From positions 1 to 43,154 of the forward strand of contig JAISHU010000071.1 in the NCBI GenBank assembly GCA_031262385.1: a stretch of DNA of 43,154 nucleotides. Reading direction: 5' to 3'. Below the pieces are notes generated by a model. The model did no database searches, had not been told where the DNA came from, and saw only the letters and a program-made list of their open reading frames with translations. This stretch comes from Mediterranea sp. (in: CFB group bacteria). GTDB lineage: Bacteria; Bacteroidota; Bacteroidia; Bacteroidales; Bacteroidaceae. Of the stretch, positions 33,787 to 43,086 are shown piece after piece. Within the stretch, counting starts at the first letter, position 1; the number at the start of each line of letters is the position of its first letter. Position numbers and translations under genes: made by a program.

Positions 33787-36279
33787 TTATTCCTTTATAT
33801 AATCGCTTTCGGGAGCGCCGAGGTAGGTCGGTTTCAGTCCACCGAAGTCGAGCATCACTTTCTCGAAAACAATGCCGGGTTCGAGCACACGGATGCGCAA
33901 GGTGTGCTTGCCCGCTGCTCCGAAGTTGAGTTTCGTAACGGACTTAATGATGCGATAGCCTTGCCAGTTACCCAGTTCGCCTTTATAATGTCCGTTGAAG
34001 TTCACCACCGTTTGGGCACCGCCGTCCACCGAAAGCGCATAGCGCAAGCCTTTGTTGGCATTGAAGTTCAGGGTGGGAGCCAGCCACACGTTTACATCCG
34101 CCTCGCCGTCGGTCTGCGTCTGCACGGCGTATTCGATGTAGATGTTATCGCCCTCCTTCGGATAGGCATTGGCGGGCATGGTGGTCACACCCGACTTGGT
34201 ACGTCCCAGCCAAGGAATTACTTCCCAACGGATTTGCGCGTTGCCGACGGATTTGGCAAAGTTTTCCGCTTCGATAGAGATGTATTTATCTTTCTCGACG
34301 AAAGTCTTTTCTTTGGGGACTTCCCCCTCCACATAGGTCACTTGGGGCATGATGTTGCTGCGTGGGTCGTTCCACGATCGGTAGCCGATGCGTACTTGGT
34401 CCATCATGTGTGCCCACTTGCCGTCGGCAATCTCCTTATTATAATGTATAGTCAGCCGTGCATCGCGGTCGAAACACTCTTTCACCTTGTCGGCAAAGGC
34501 ATTGGCGCGCAGGTCGTTCTTCGCCGCATAGTAGCGGTTCATGGCTACGGCATAATACATTTCGTAGAGGTTGCATACCCCATTGATAGGGAACAGCACC
34601 AACTCGTCGAAGGCATCGCGTGTGTCGGCAGGCAACAGGTTGTAGATGCGCGAAGCATCAATGAGCAGCGAACGATATTCGCCGAGTACCCGTTCGAACT
34701 CGCCGTAGTTCTCCAAGCTGAAGCTGTTGGCGGTAAGCAGTTCGGGCGTGATGCGGGTGTTGTACTGCGTGTAGAGGTTCATCAAGCGCGCCGTCTCTTT
34801 GGCAAACTCCTGTCCGAACTGGGCGGCACACCACTGTTCGTTCCACTGTTCCAAGTTTTGGGCATTGAAGCGTTCGGGGTCCCAAGCCATGTCTAAGAAA
34901 AAGGAGATAGGGTATTCCATGGGCTTGAGGTCGCCCACATTCACCACCCAGATTTGGCGCACGCCGTGGGTGTAGCAGAGGTTCATCTGTTCCCACGTGC
35001 GGGATATCTGAGTTACGTTCAGCCATTTGTAGTTGCGCGGAGCACCTACGTAGTCGAAGTGATAATACATGCCGTAACCGCCTTTGCGCGGCTTGGCGTT
35101 GATATCGGGCAGCTTGCGCACGTTGCCCCAGTTGTCGTCGGCAAAGAGCAGGGTGACGTCGTCGGGTACACGCATGCCTTGGTCGTAATAGTCTTGCACT
35201 TCCTTGTACAAAGCCCACGCCTGCGGCACCTCTTCAGGCTTTTTGCCCGTCACCTTTTGGATGATTTGCCGTTGTTTCTTCACGATGTTTTCGAGCAGCG
35301 AGAGGTTGGGTGTGGGACTCATTGCCTCGTCGCCATCACCGCGCATACCTACGGTGACTATCGTCTCGTAGTTTTTCATACGTTCCATGCCGCCCTCCCA
35401 AAACTTGTCGAGGGTGGCAGTGTTGGTTTGGTAGTTCCAAGCACCCGAGCCGGAAACCTTCCACTCTTCGTGGGCACGCCCCATAGGTTCGTGGTGCGAG
35501 GTGCCGATGACGATGCCCATGTCGTTGGCGAGTTCGCCGCTCTTCGGGTCGTCGTGGTAGAACATGTTGCCCCACATTGCCGGCCAGAGGAAGTTGCCTT
35601 TCAGACGCAGGATGAGTTCGAACATGTGTTCGTACATCTTGGAGTTTACGCCGCCGAACTTCTCCACACACCAGCCTTGGAAGGCAGGTGCTTCGTCGTT
35701 GATAAAGATGCCGCGGTAGCGCACCTTCGGCTCGCCGTCGGTATAGACGCCCGGCTTAACAAAAAGGTTGGGCTGACGTTTAACAGGTACATCCGCCCAC
35801 CAATACCAAGGCGATACACCTATCTGGCGGGAAATCTCGTACGTGCCGTAAATGGTTCCGCGCTTGTCGCTACCCGCTACTACCAGTACATTTGTGGCGT
35901 CGTTGATGTATTCGCCCGTCACGGTGGTGATGATGTATTTCTCGGTCTTCCCGCGCAGCTCGTTGCCGTCAATCTTTCCTTGGGCAACGAGGCGGTCGAT
36001 CAGTTTCGACTGACCCATCGTGCCTATCACTACGGCGTTGGGTTTATAGGTCAGCGAGTGGTATCCGGTCACTTTGAAGATGTCTTCGCACAGGTTGAGC
36101 ACGGCGCGCTGCACCCCTTTGTCGGCATCGTCGGAGATGATGTTTGCAGGCATTCCGTCGTTCGCCAAAGGGAAATAGCCGTCTGTGGGTTCGTTGAAAA
36201 CGAACTGTTCAACGCCTTGTGCCGACAGCGAGGAGAGCATCGACACGAGAAAGAGGGATAATAATAGTAGTTTCTTCAT
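33787..36279 (-). CDS. Xylan alpha-1,2-glucuronidase, family GH115
   Basis: An 830-residue exported protein (signal peptide about 1-20). It matches GH115 along its length. Residues Asp195, His263, Arg313, Asp317, Glu360 and Asn383 sit at the spacing of the active-site residues described for Bacteroides ovatus BoAgu115A (recalled numbering). The C-terminal region from about 700 (TYVEGEVPKEKTFVEKDKYIS onward) is the family's beta-sandwich domain. GH115 removes (methyl)glucuronic acid from internal xyloses of polymeric xylan, complementing GH67. It follows SusD after a hairpin. Confidence 0.95.
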   Translation of the reverse strand: MKKLLLLSLFLVSMLSSLSAQGVEQFVFNEPTDGYFPLANDGMPANIISDDADKGVQRAVLNLCEDIFKVTGYHSLTYKPNAVVIGTMGQSKLIDRLVAQGKIDGNELRGKTEKYIITTVTGEYINDATNVLVVAGSDKRGTIYGTYEISRQIGVSPWYWWADVPVKRQPNLFVKPGVYTDGEPKVRYRGIFINDEAPAFQGWCVEKFGGVNSKMYEHMFELILRLKGNFLWPAMWGNMFYHDDPKSGELANDMGIVIGTSHHEPMGRAHEEWKVSGSGAWNYQTNTATLDKFWEGGMERMKNYETIVTVGMRGDGDEAMSPTPNLSLLENIVKKQRQIIQKVTGKKPEEVPQAWALYKEVQDYYDQGMRVPDDVTLLFADDNWGNVRKLPDINAKPRKGGYGMYYHFDYVGAPRNYKWLNVTQISRTWEQMNLCYTHGVRQIWVVNVGDLKPMEYPISFFLDMAWDPERFNAQNLEQWNEQWCAAQFGQEFAKETARLMNLYTQYNTRITPELLTANSFSLENYGEFERVLGEYRSLLIDASRIYNLLPADTRDAFDELVLFPINGVCNLYEMYYAVAMNRYYAAKNDLRANAFADKVKECFDRDARLTIHYNKEIADGKWAHMMDQVRIGYRSWNDPRSNIMPQVTYVEGEVPKEKTFVEKDKYISIEAENFAKSVGNAQIRWEVIPWLGRTKSGVTTMPANAYPKEGDNIYIEYAVQTQTDGEADVNVWLAPTLNFNANKGLRYALSVDGGAQTVVNFNGHYKGELGNWQGYRIIKSVTKLNFGAAGKHTLRIRVLEPGIVFEKVMLDFGGLKPTYLGAPESDYIKE

Positions 36280-36311
36280 ACTATTTATTTTTCTTCATAA
36301 TGCAAGAATAA

Positions 36312-36351
36312 AAGCCACAGGCAAAAAGACAGGTCTCATTACCCGTGGCTT
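36312..36351 (-). terminator. Hairpin between SusD and GH115 genes
   Basis: AAGCCAC (36312-36318) pairs with GTGGCTT (36345-36351), extended by an imperfect GG/CC pair. Such hairpins after susD may lower readthrough, so that transporter genes are expressed more than the enzymes. There is no long T-run. Confidence 0.5.
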
Positions 36352-36387
36352 ATAAAATTAATAACACAAACCTTTTGTCACCTATTC

Positions 36388-38337
36388 TTAATTATATCCC
36401 GGATTTTGATAAGCTTTCTTGTATGCTTCGTCGCCTTCGAGGGCGTTGAGCTGGCTGGTGGGGATGGGACGCAAGTACATGTACTTCTCAATGTAGCGGG
36501 GAACTACTTTCGGTTCTTCTCCTACTTTATCGCTGATTTTATAGGTACTGGCAAATTCTTCCCACTTCTGGGTACGTGCCAGGTCGAACCAGCGGAAGCC
36601 GTCGCCGAAGTATTCGCGCGAACGTTCCACGAGAAGGTAGTTGATGTCGATAGTGGCCGGAGTGGCGGCTATCATCTCTGCACTCTTGTCTTGCATCTTC
36701 GCTGCCTCGTCGATGACGCTGTATGTCCATTTGCCTGCACGGGCGCGGATGACGTTGATGAGGTCGCGTGCGCTCATGCTGCCCGATGCTCCTTTCACGG
36801 CTGCTTCGGCAGCGATGAAGTAGAACTCGGAGAACTTCAGGATGTTGAACGGACGGGTGCTTGCCACCTTGTCGTCGTTGTAGTCGGTGCCCGCGCGGGC
36901 TACGCCGAGTTTCCACAGACCAGGGTAGACAGCGCGCGATATTTTTCCGAGCGATACTACGTAATCAGCTCTGCCGGGCAATGAACCAAGTCCCATATTA
37001 CTTTTATATGTACTGTTACTATAGTCTATGTTGCCCGGGTCTTCGTCTGCCGTCATAAACGTGATGGCGGTTTCTCCCGGCTTGACAGGCAGATAGTTGG
37101 CATTGTAGAGTTCCGCAAACGGAACGCCGCTGTATTGGTAGGTGGCCGGATAAGTAGTCACGAAGGTAGCATCGAAGCGGGAGTCGGTCTCTTTGTCTTC
37201 CGACTTAAAGGTATTCTCGAACACATTCACCGGTACTGCCATACGGCTCCACATGCGGCTGAACTTTTGTCCGGCCCTGACGGTGCGGTGGAACGTGTTG
37301 AATCCGGCCCACGAACCGGGCGTGACGCTACTTTGTACATTCTGGAAATACCACGTCACCATCCAGATGGCTTGGTTCTGAGCAGCACCTCCGTCCCATC
37401 CGGTTACGTTACTTTCGCTATAGACGGCACTATTTTCGGTGTGGTCGGCATAGAGCATAATCTCCTTGTTGCGGTCGTTGCTCCACAGATGCACATCGTA
37501 GAAGGTGGACTGCAGGCCATAGATACCCGGGGCATTGATGGCGGTAAGCGATATGTCGTAAGCTTGCTGGAAATACCAAGCTTTATCGTGTCCGTCGAGA
37601 CCGGTGCGATCGGCTGCAGGATAAGTGGGAATGTCGTTGGGATTGTCCAGCCACCATCCGTAGGTCAGATAGGCTTTGGCAAGGACAAGGCGCGCGGCAT
37701 TCTTCGTTACGGTACCCGTCATACGTGCTGTCTCGGGCAGGTTATCGACGGCAACCGTCAGGTCTGTAAAGATAGCGTTATAGACTTCGGGCACGGTGTT
37801 GCGCGTCGATACGCGAGTCGGCGTGGTATTGGCTTTCAGCTCGCCGCCGCCCAAGTTCAAGGGCACACCGCCGAAGGCTTGCACCAACTGGAAGTAGTAG
37901 AATGCACGGAAGAACTGTGCTTCGGCAATCAGTGCCGACGACATACCGGCATTGGTGGCGTTGTCTATAATGGCACTGGCAGAGTTGATGGCAGAGTATG
38001 CATTATTCCAAAGGACACTAAAACGACTTTGGTCTGCATCGGGGATGTTTCCCGGTATACTTATATCGGCAGGCATAAAGTTATTATCGGCGCCCTGAGC
38101 ACCGTACGTATATTCATCCGTACCCGTTTCGCAAGCGTTGTAGTAATAGGGTTCACCGTAAACACGGCGCAGGCTTTCGTAGAGTCCGGTCAAACCGCCA
38201 ATCACGCCCTGTTCCGTCTGAAAGAAGCCCGGTTCGTATATGGCGCGCGGTGTTTCGTCCAATATGCTGGAGCATCCGGCCAGGAGCAGCGAGCAAAGCG
38301 CTGTTCCCGCTATTGATTTGATTGTTATCTTTTTCAT
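36388..38337 (-). CDS. SusD/RagB family surface glycan-binding lipoprotein
   Basis: A 649-residue lipoprotein with lipobox LLAGC (Cys22). It has the SusD layout: N-terminal QGVIGGLTGLYESL, TPR-like helices ([21 protein letters not shown]) and a C-terminal LLVERSREYFGDGFRWFDLART segment. SusD proteins sit on the cell surface and hand oligosaccharides to SusC. It begins 14 bp after the SusC gene ends. Co-location with GH8, GH67 and GH115 makes glucuronoxylan oligosaccharides the probable ligand. Confidence 0.96.
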   Translation of the reverse strand: MKKITIKSIAGTALCSLLLAGCSSILDETPRAIYEPGFFQTEQGVIGGLTGLYESLRRVYGEPYYYNACETGTDEYTYGAQGADNNFMPADISIPGNIPDADQSRFSVLWNNAYSAINSASAIIDNATNAGMSSALIAEAQFFRAFYYFQLVQAFGGVPLNLGGGELKANTTPTRVSTRNTVPEVYNAIFTDLTVAVDNLPETARMTGTVTKNAARLVLAKAYLTYGWWLDNPNDIPTYPAADRTGLDGHDKAWYFQQAYDISLTAINAPGIYGLQSTFYDVHLWSNDRNKEIMLYADHTENSAVYSESNVTGWDGGAAQNQAIWMVTWYFQNVQSSVTPGSWAGFNTFHRTVRAGQKFSRMWSRMAVPVNVFENTFKSEDKETDSRFDATFVTTYPATYQYSGVPFAELYNANYLPVKPGETAITFMTADEDPGNIDYSNSTYKSNMGLGSLPGRADYVVSLGKISRAVYPGLWKLGVARAGTDYNDDKVASTRPFNILKFSEFYFIAAEAAVKGASGSMSARDLINVIRARAGKWTYSVIDEAAKMQDKSAEMIAATPATIDINYLLVERSREYFGDGFRWFDLARTQKWEEFASTYKISDKVGEEPKVVPRYIEKYMYLRPIPTSQLNALEGDEAYKKAYQNPGYN

Positions 38338-38351
38338 ATTTCGTCTGGTTG

Positions 38352-41300
38352 TTAGAATGATAATTGGAGACCGAAGAGGAAGTTGCGTGTGGTAGGTGTG
38401 TTCCAGCCTACGATAGCCATTCCGCGGTTGTTGATTTGGTTGTTCATGGCCTGGTTGCCTGTAGCCGTAGAGTTGGGTTCCGGGTCGAGTCCCGTCTCGT
38501 TGTTGTAGGGCGAGAAGAGCACGAACGGATTTTGCACGGTGGCGTAAACCCTGAGCGTGTTGGCTCCCAGTTGCTTCAGAAGCGACTTGGGCAGGCTGTA
38601 TCCCAGCGTGATGGTACGTATCTTCATATACGAGCCGTTGAACAGCGCCATGCTGTTGGCATACTTCTGGTTGTCGCTCGATACCAATCCACCCGGACGT
38701 GGATATTTAGCATCGGTGTTGTCGGCCGACCAGTAGTCCACCTTCACATTGCCGTGACGTCCGGTCAACAGGTTGAGCATACTGGTACCGCCATACAGCG
38801 AAGAGTACAGAATACCGCCGCTCTGGAAAGTACCCACTACCGAAAGGTCGAAGTCGCGGTAGCTCACGTTGGTGTTGAAACCTCCCTGGAAGTCGGGGTC
38901 TACGTGAATAATCTGTCGGTCGTCCGAGTTGATGCTTCGCGTAGGCGCACCACTTGCGTCACGATCACCGGTATATTTCACCTTAATCATACCTTCGTTG
39001 CCGCCCGGTTCGAGTGTATTCAAATACTGGAAGTCAGGGTCGTCCTTGTTCCACAGTCCCAGCTTCTCATAATCGTATATCACGTTAATGGGGTGTCCCA
39101 CAAACCACCAGTTGGCTTCGTCTTTCTCTGCTCCGGAAGCCAAGGCAACCAGTTTGTTCTGATTGTGATAGAGGTTGATACCTGCGGTCCAGGTCCAGCC
39201 GTTCACATTGTCGAGGATGGTGCCGTTGAGCGAGAGTTCAAATCCCTTGTTCGTTGTTTCGCCGATGTTGGCCATATAGGTAGGCACGCCCGACGTACTG
39301 GGCAGGTTCACACTCTGCAGGATGTCCTTGGTATGCTGGGTGTAATATTCAATGGTACCGCTGAGGCGACTGTTGAGTACCGAGAAGTTAACGCCGAAGT
39401 TCCATGTGGTGGTGTACTCCCATCCCAAGTTTGCATTAGGAAGTTGGGTCAGCGTATAGCCGGTGCGATAGGAGTTCGTACCATTGTCGCCAAAGTTATA
39501 GAACCGTGTGTCGAGCAGTCCCAACGTCTGGTAGGGGTTGACAGCCTGGTTGGACGTCTCGCCGTAACCTACACGCAGTTTCAGCTGGTCCAGCCAGTCG
39601 ATGCCTTGCATGAACTCTTCCTTATGGAGGTTCCAACCGGCCGATACGGCAGGATAGCTATGCCATTTGTGTCCGGGAGCCAGACGCGAAGAGGCATCGG
39701 CGCGGTAGGTGACACTTGCCATATACTTGTCGTTGTACGAATACATCACACGTCCCATCCACGACATCAATCCTGTAACCTGATAGCCTTGGGCACCCGG
39801 AGCAATCGTGATTTCGCCGGTAGCCATACCCAGGTTGTAGTATTGGAAATGGTCGGCAGGCAGGTCTTGCACCCCGATGCTCGACCCGTTGTAATGGGTC
39901 TGCTCGGCTGAGTAAAGACCTACCACATTGACGCTATGCTTCTCGGCAAACGTGCGGTCGTAGGTCAGCATGTTCTCTATGGCCCAGTTGGTGGTCAGCG
40001 AATTGCTGATGTTGGCTCCCGACGGAGCATTGGGGTCGCTCTTATCAGTCACACCGATGCCGGTAAAGCCACCGCCGTTACTCATACGGATGTTCAGACC
40101 CAGATTGACACGATACTTCAGTCCCTCTATCCAAGGCGCACTCAGTTCTCCATAAAGACTGTTGTACGAAGCCATAGATTTGGAGTCGCTCATCCATTTA
40201 TCCTTAGCCGCTTCCAGCAAATCCTTCGTCCACACTTTATAAGAGTCGGTAGCACTACTTTGCACCGAACGCTTGTAGTTGCCGTCCGCATCGAAAGGAC
40301 TGGACAACGGCGACGAGGCAAGTGCATCACCTATATTTACTTGTCCACCTTGCGACACGCCGTAACTGCTGTTGGACGACATGCCGACCTTTACATATTT
40401 ACCGAATTGCTGGTCTACGGCAGCGCGCAGTGCGATGCGGTTATATTGCTGCAGAGGCAGGGGAGCCTGGTCGAGGCTGTAGTTGGCACCGAAGGAGTAG
40501 TTACCGCTATCGCTGCCTTTCATCACGTTCACATCGTGGCTGGTGGTGATGGCCGTGCGGTAAAGCAGGCTCTGCCAGTCGGTGTTGATGTCGTCGGATT
40601 CATCGCCCGAGTTGGTGAACGGCTGCATAGCATTTCCTATATCGGCAATGGTCTGTGCCGCATCCTTACGCAACTTAACAAACTCCGGTCCGTTCATCAT
40701 GGGGATATGGATGGCGTTCTTCACACCATAATATCCATTGTAGGCAACCAACGGCTTTTGCCCCATGCTACCCCGTTGGGTTGTTATCAAGATGACGCCG
40801 TTGGCACCACGGCTACCGTAGATAGCTGTTGCCGAGGCATCTTTCAAGATGTCGAGACTCTTAATGCTGTTCGGGTCGATGTCGTTGATGCTTCCGGCAA
40901 ACGGTATTCCGTCCAGTACAATCAGCGGGTCATTGCTGGCATTGAGCGAGCGGACACCACGAATGCGAATACGCATGGATGCCCCGGGTTTGGTATCTGT
41001 CTGCGTCAGTTCCACACCGGCTACACGTCCCTGTAGGGCACTCGTCACGTTGCCGGTTTGAATTTGGCGCAAGTCATCGCCTCGCACGGAAGCTACCGAA
41101 CCGGTCACAGCTTCCCTACGCTGTGTACCGTAACCGATGACTACCACTTCGTCAAGGAGTTCGGTGTCTTCGCGAAGCACTACATTCAGTACCTGCCCCC
41201 CCCTATTCGCAACTACCTCTTGCGCACGATAACCAATGTAAGTAACGGTTAATGTACTGTTGGCGGGCACTTGCAAGGTAAAGTTTCCGTCCACATCGGT

Positions 41301-41474
41301 AATGGTACCGTTGGTGGTTCCTTTTTGTAAAACACTGGCACCGATAATCGGCTCGCCTTGTGCGTCTTTAACGCTGCCCTTTATCGCTATCTGCTGGGCA
41401 AGTGCCCACAGCGGTATCAGGCAAAATAACAACACCAAGCCCAAAGGCTTTAGATTCAAGTTGATTCTTTTCAT
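38352..41474 (-). CDS. SusC/RagA family TonB-dependent transporter
   Basis: The frame opens at 41558, but the ATG at 41474 begins MKRINLNLKPLGLVLL, a normal signal peptide, and the -7 promoter box (41527-41534) would otherwise be inside the gene. 1040 residues. A carboxypeptidase-regulatory-like domain (about 30-115, IKGSVKDAQGEPIIGASV) precedes the TonB-box/plug region (DEVVVIGYGTQRREAVTGSV) and the barrel, which ends in a short aromatic motif (FGLQLSF). It imports oligosaccharides across the outer membrane with TonB-ExbBD energy. It is the first gene after its promoter. Confidence 0.97.
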   Translation of the reverse strand: MKRINLNLKPLGLVLLFCLIPLWALAQQIAIKGSVKDAQGEPIIGASVLQKGTTNGTITDVDGNFTLQVPANSTLTVTYIGYRAQEVVANRGGQVLNVVLREDTELLDEVVVIGYGTQRREAVTGSVASVRGDDLRQIQTGNVTSALQGRVAGVELTQTDTKPGASMRIRIRGVRSLNASNDPLIVLDGIPFAGSINDIDPNSIKSLDILKDASATAIYGSRGANGVILITTQRGSMGQKPLVAYNGYYGVKNAIHIPMMNGPEFVKLRKDAAQTIADIGNAMQPFTNSGDESDDINTDWQSLLYRTAITTSHDVNVMKGSDSGNYSFGANYSLDQAPLPLQQYNRIALRAAVDQQFGKYVKVGMSSNSSYGVSQGGQVNIGDALASSPLSSPFDADGNYKRSVQSSATDSYKVWTKDLLEAAKDKWMSDSKSMASYNSLYGELSAPWIEGLKYRVNLGLNIRMSNGGGFTGIGVTDKSDPNAPSGANISNSLTTNWAIENMLTYDRTFAEKHSVNVVGLYSAEQTHYNGSSIGVQDLPADHFQYYNLGMATGEITIAPGAQGYQVTGLMSWMGRVMYSYNDKYMASVTYRADASSRLAPGHKWHSYPAVSAGWNLHKEEFMQGIDWLDQLKLRVGYGETSNQAVNPYQTLGLLDTRFYNFGDNGTNSYRTGYTLTQLPNANLGWEYTTTWNFGVNFSVLNSRLSGTIEYYTQHTKDILQSVNLPSTSGVPTYMANIGETTNKGFELSLNGTILDNVNGWTWTAGINLYHNQNKLVALASGAEKDEANWWFVGHPINVIYDYEKLGLWNKDDPDFQYLNTLEPGGNEGMIKVKYTGDRDASGAPTRSINSDDRQIIHVDPDFQGGFNTNVSYRDFDLSVVGTFQSGGILYSSLYGGTSMLNLLTGRHGNVKVDYWSADNTDAKYPRPGGLVSSDNQKYANSMALFNGSYMKIRTITLGYSLPKSLLKQLGANTLRVYATVQNPFVLFSPYNNETGLDPEPNSTATGNQAMNNQINNRGMAIVGWNTPTTRNFLFGLQLSF

Positions 41475-41526
41475 AAAACATAGATTTAAATAAAACACTA
41501 ATAAGTCTTTAATTAATGAAGTGCTA

Positions 41527-41534
41527 CAAAGGTA
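41527..41534 (-). promoter_or_regulatory. -7 box of the SusC-SusD-GH115-GH67 operon
   Basis: TACCTTTG on the minus strand matches TAnnTTTG, 52 bp before the SusC start. A TTTG lies 17 bp further upstream (41552-41555), a little close for a -33 box. Confidence 0.65.
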
Positions 41535-41586
41535 GTGTCCGGCGTTTAAAACAAACATAACGAAATGTTACACGTTTTAACGAACC

Positions 41587-41637
41587 GGTAACATCGTTGG
41601 CGCGCACGTAACAATTTTTGTTGTGTAGGTAACATCG
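41587..41637 (-). promoter_or_regulatory. GTAACATCG motif pair upstream of SusC
   Basis: GGTAACATCG occurs at about 41588 and 41628 (plus-strand reading), roughly 40 bp apart, 50-110 bp upstream of the -7 box. GTAACATCG occurs again upstream of the GH8 gene near 43010, with the related TTACATCGTTAC nearer to it. Such repeated sites would suit a regulator shared by both transcripts. Confidence 0.45.
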
Positions 41638-41648
41638 AACATATTTTT

Positions 41649-42911
41649 TTACTTTTCGGGGAAAATAATACGATAATTTCCGCTGAGATGCATAAAGGCA
41701 AACAGGCGGAGCAAACCGTCATAATAGGCATCAAAATAGCCGTCGGCAAAAGGCACATTTTGAGAAGTCCACAACCGTTCGGCAAACTCGCGCGCCTTGG
41801 GATGAGTGGCTGCAAGCGATACTGCTGCCGAGGTAGCCACCAGTCCCACCGAATGACGCAACGCCTTGTAACCGCCTGCTCCCAACGTATCGGTTACTTG
41901 CGAGCCGTCCACCTTGTATTGGTCAACAAAGGTGTCGATGCCCTGCCCGTACAGGAAGTCTTGGATGCGGTTGGCGTAACCGTTCTGCCACTCGCGGTCG
42001 GCACATGCCCACGAATAGTCCAGCGCAATGTTCATGGGGACACGCCAAGAGTCGAAGCGGAAGTCATCGCCGATGATGCGGTTGCTTCCCAGCAACGAGC
42101 CGTCGTAGTTGTTGTAGTCGGGGTTGAGCCCCGTAACGGGGTGAATGCTGCGGTGCAGGTACACGCGACTGCTGTCGGCACACTCGCGCCAGAAGTCGGC
42201 ACGCCCGTCGTCAGCCCAACGTGCCCACACTTCGTAGAAAGCAGGAACGTGATACGAGGGGTCGGTGAAGCGTCCGCCAAATCTATCGGGCGTAAAGGTG
42301 ATGAGTTTCTTTTCCACATTAATAAAAGGCATCACGCCGGCGGTACCGTCTTTGCTCATGGCACAATTCAGGATGTGCTGCGCCTCTGCCTTGTAGTCGA
42401 TGCCGGTGTCGTTGCCCCAACGGTTGGCGGCAAACAGCAAGGCGGTGACATAGTAGAGTTCGCCGTCCGAAGCCGGTCCCTGTGCATAGCGCGTACCATC
42501 GGTTTGGCAGCTCCATGCGAAGTAACCCTTCCACGGTCCGTCCTGATGCTGCATATAGCGTTTGCCCCAGCGCCACAGACGGTCGAAGATATCTTGACGG
42601 TCGAACTGCACAGCAATCATCAGTCCGTACGACATACCTTCGGTACGCACATCGTGGTTCTTGATGTCGCTGATATACGCCATGGAGTCGCCCACCTCAA
42701 AGTAGACTTTCTTGTCACTGTAAAACACTTCGTTGAAAACGTCCGTCAGTTTCTTATCGATGTCGGACTGCGGATAACCCATTTCTGCAAAATAGTTGCG
42801 ATACTGACGGGTTTCAAAAGCACCTTTTTTCCAAGGTTTGGAGAGGTCGGCATGTTGTGTGCACGACGCACCTGCCAGCAAAAGACAAAGAGAGTAGAAT
42901 AATGATTTCAT
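41649..42911 (-). CDS. Reducing-end xylose-releasing exo-oligoxylanase-like enzyme, family GH8
   Basis: A 420-residue lipoprotein-like enzyme (signal peptide with Cys17 in GASC). The GH8 acid Glu91 lies in RTEGMSYGLM and the transition-state Asp149 in ASDGELYY, 58 residues apart, as in the Rex enzyme of Bacillus halodurans. The third catalytic Asp is in DDFRFDSWRVP (Asp287 is the best candidate). Members release xylose from the reducing end of xylo-oligosaccharides. Its stop is 175 bp from the SusC start, and it has its own promoter, so it is likely a separate transcript of the same locus. Confidence 0.93.
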   Translation of the reverse strand: MKSLFYSLCLLLAGASCTQHADLSKPWKKGAFETRQYRNYFAEMGYPQSDIDKKLTDVFNEVFYSDKKVYFEVGDSMAYISDIKNHDVRTEGMSYGLMIAVQFDRQDIFDRLWRWGKRYMQHQDGPWKGYFAWSCQTDGTRYAQGPASDGELYYVTALLFAANRWGNDTGIDYKAEAQHILNCAMSKDGTAGVMPFINVEKKLITFTPDRFGGRFTDPSYHVPAFYEVWARWADDGRADFWRECADSSRVYLHRSIHPVTGLNPDYNNYDGSLLGSNRIIGDDFRFDSWRVPMNIALDYSWACADREWQNGYANRIQDFLYGQGIDTFVDQYKVDGSQVTDTLGAGGYKALRHSVGLVATSAAVSLAATHPKAREFAERLWTSQNVPFADGYFDAYYDGLLRLFAFMHLSGNYRIIFPEK

Positions 42912-42940
42912 GGATATCTGTTTTATTTTAAGTTACGATG

Positions 42941-42948
42941 CAAATGTA
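42941..42948 (-). promoter_or_regulatory. -7 box of the GH8 gene
   Basis: TACATTTG on the minus strand matches TAnnTTTG, 29 bp before the start. GTAACATCGG lies about 60 bp further upstream (43009-43018). Confidence 0.55.
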
Positions 42949-43044
42949 AGGCTTTACATCGTTACTCTTTACTCCGTATGTAACAAAGACTAACGCGGGA
43001 GTAACATCGGAGCATTTTTTTACCCAAATATGCACATACGAATA

Positions 43045-43076
43045 AAGCCTTCCTTGCATTTCTGCAAAGAAGGCTT
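43045..43076 (-). terminator. Terminator of the rRNA operon
   Basis: AAGCCTTCCTTGCA (43045-43058) pairs with TGCAAAGAAGGCTT (43063-43076), with one mismatch and a 4-nt loop. It lies 10 bp past the 5S gene end and a T-rich stretch follows on the minus strand. Confidence 0.8.
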
Positions 43077-43086
43077 CTTCAAAAAA

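Noticed and set aside
38364..39911. Long plus-strand ORF (515 codons) opposite SusC
   Set aside because: Antisense shadow of the SusC gene. Long antisense frames are common opposite GC-biased genes here.
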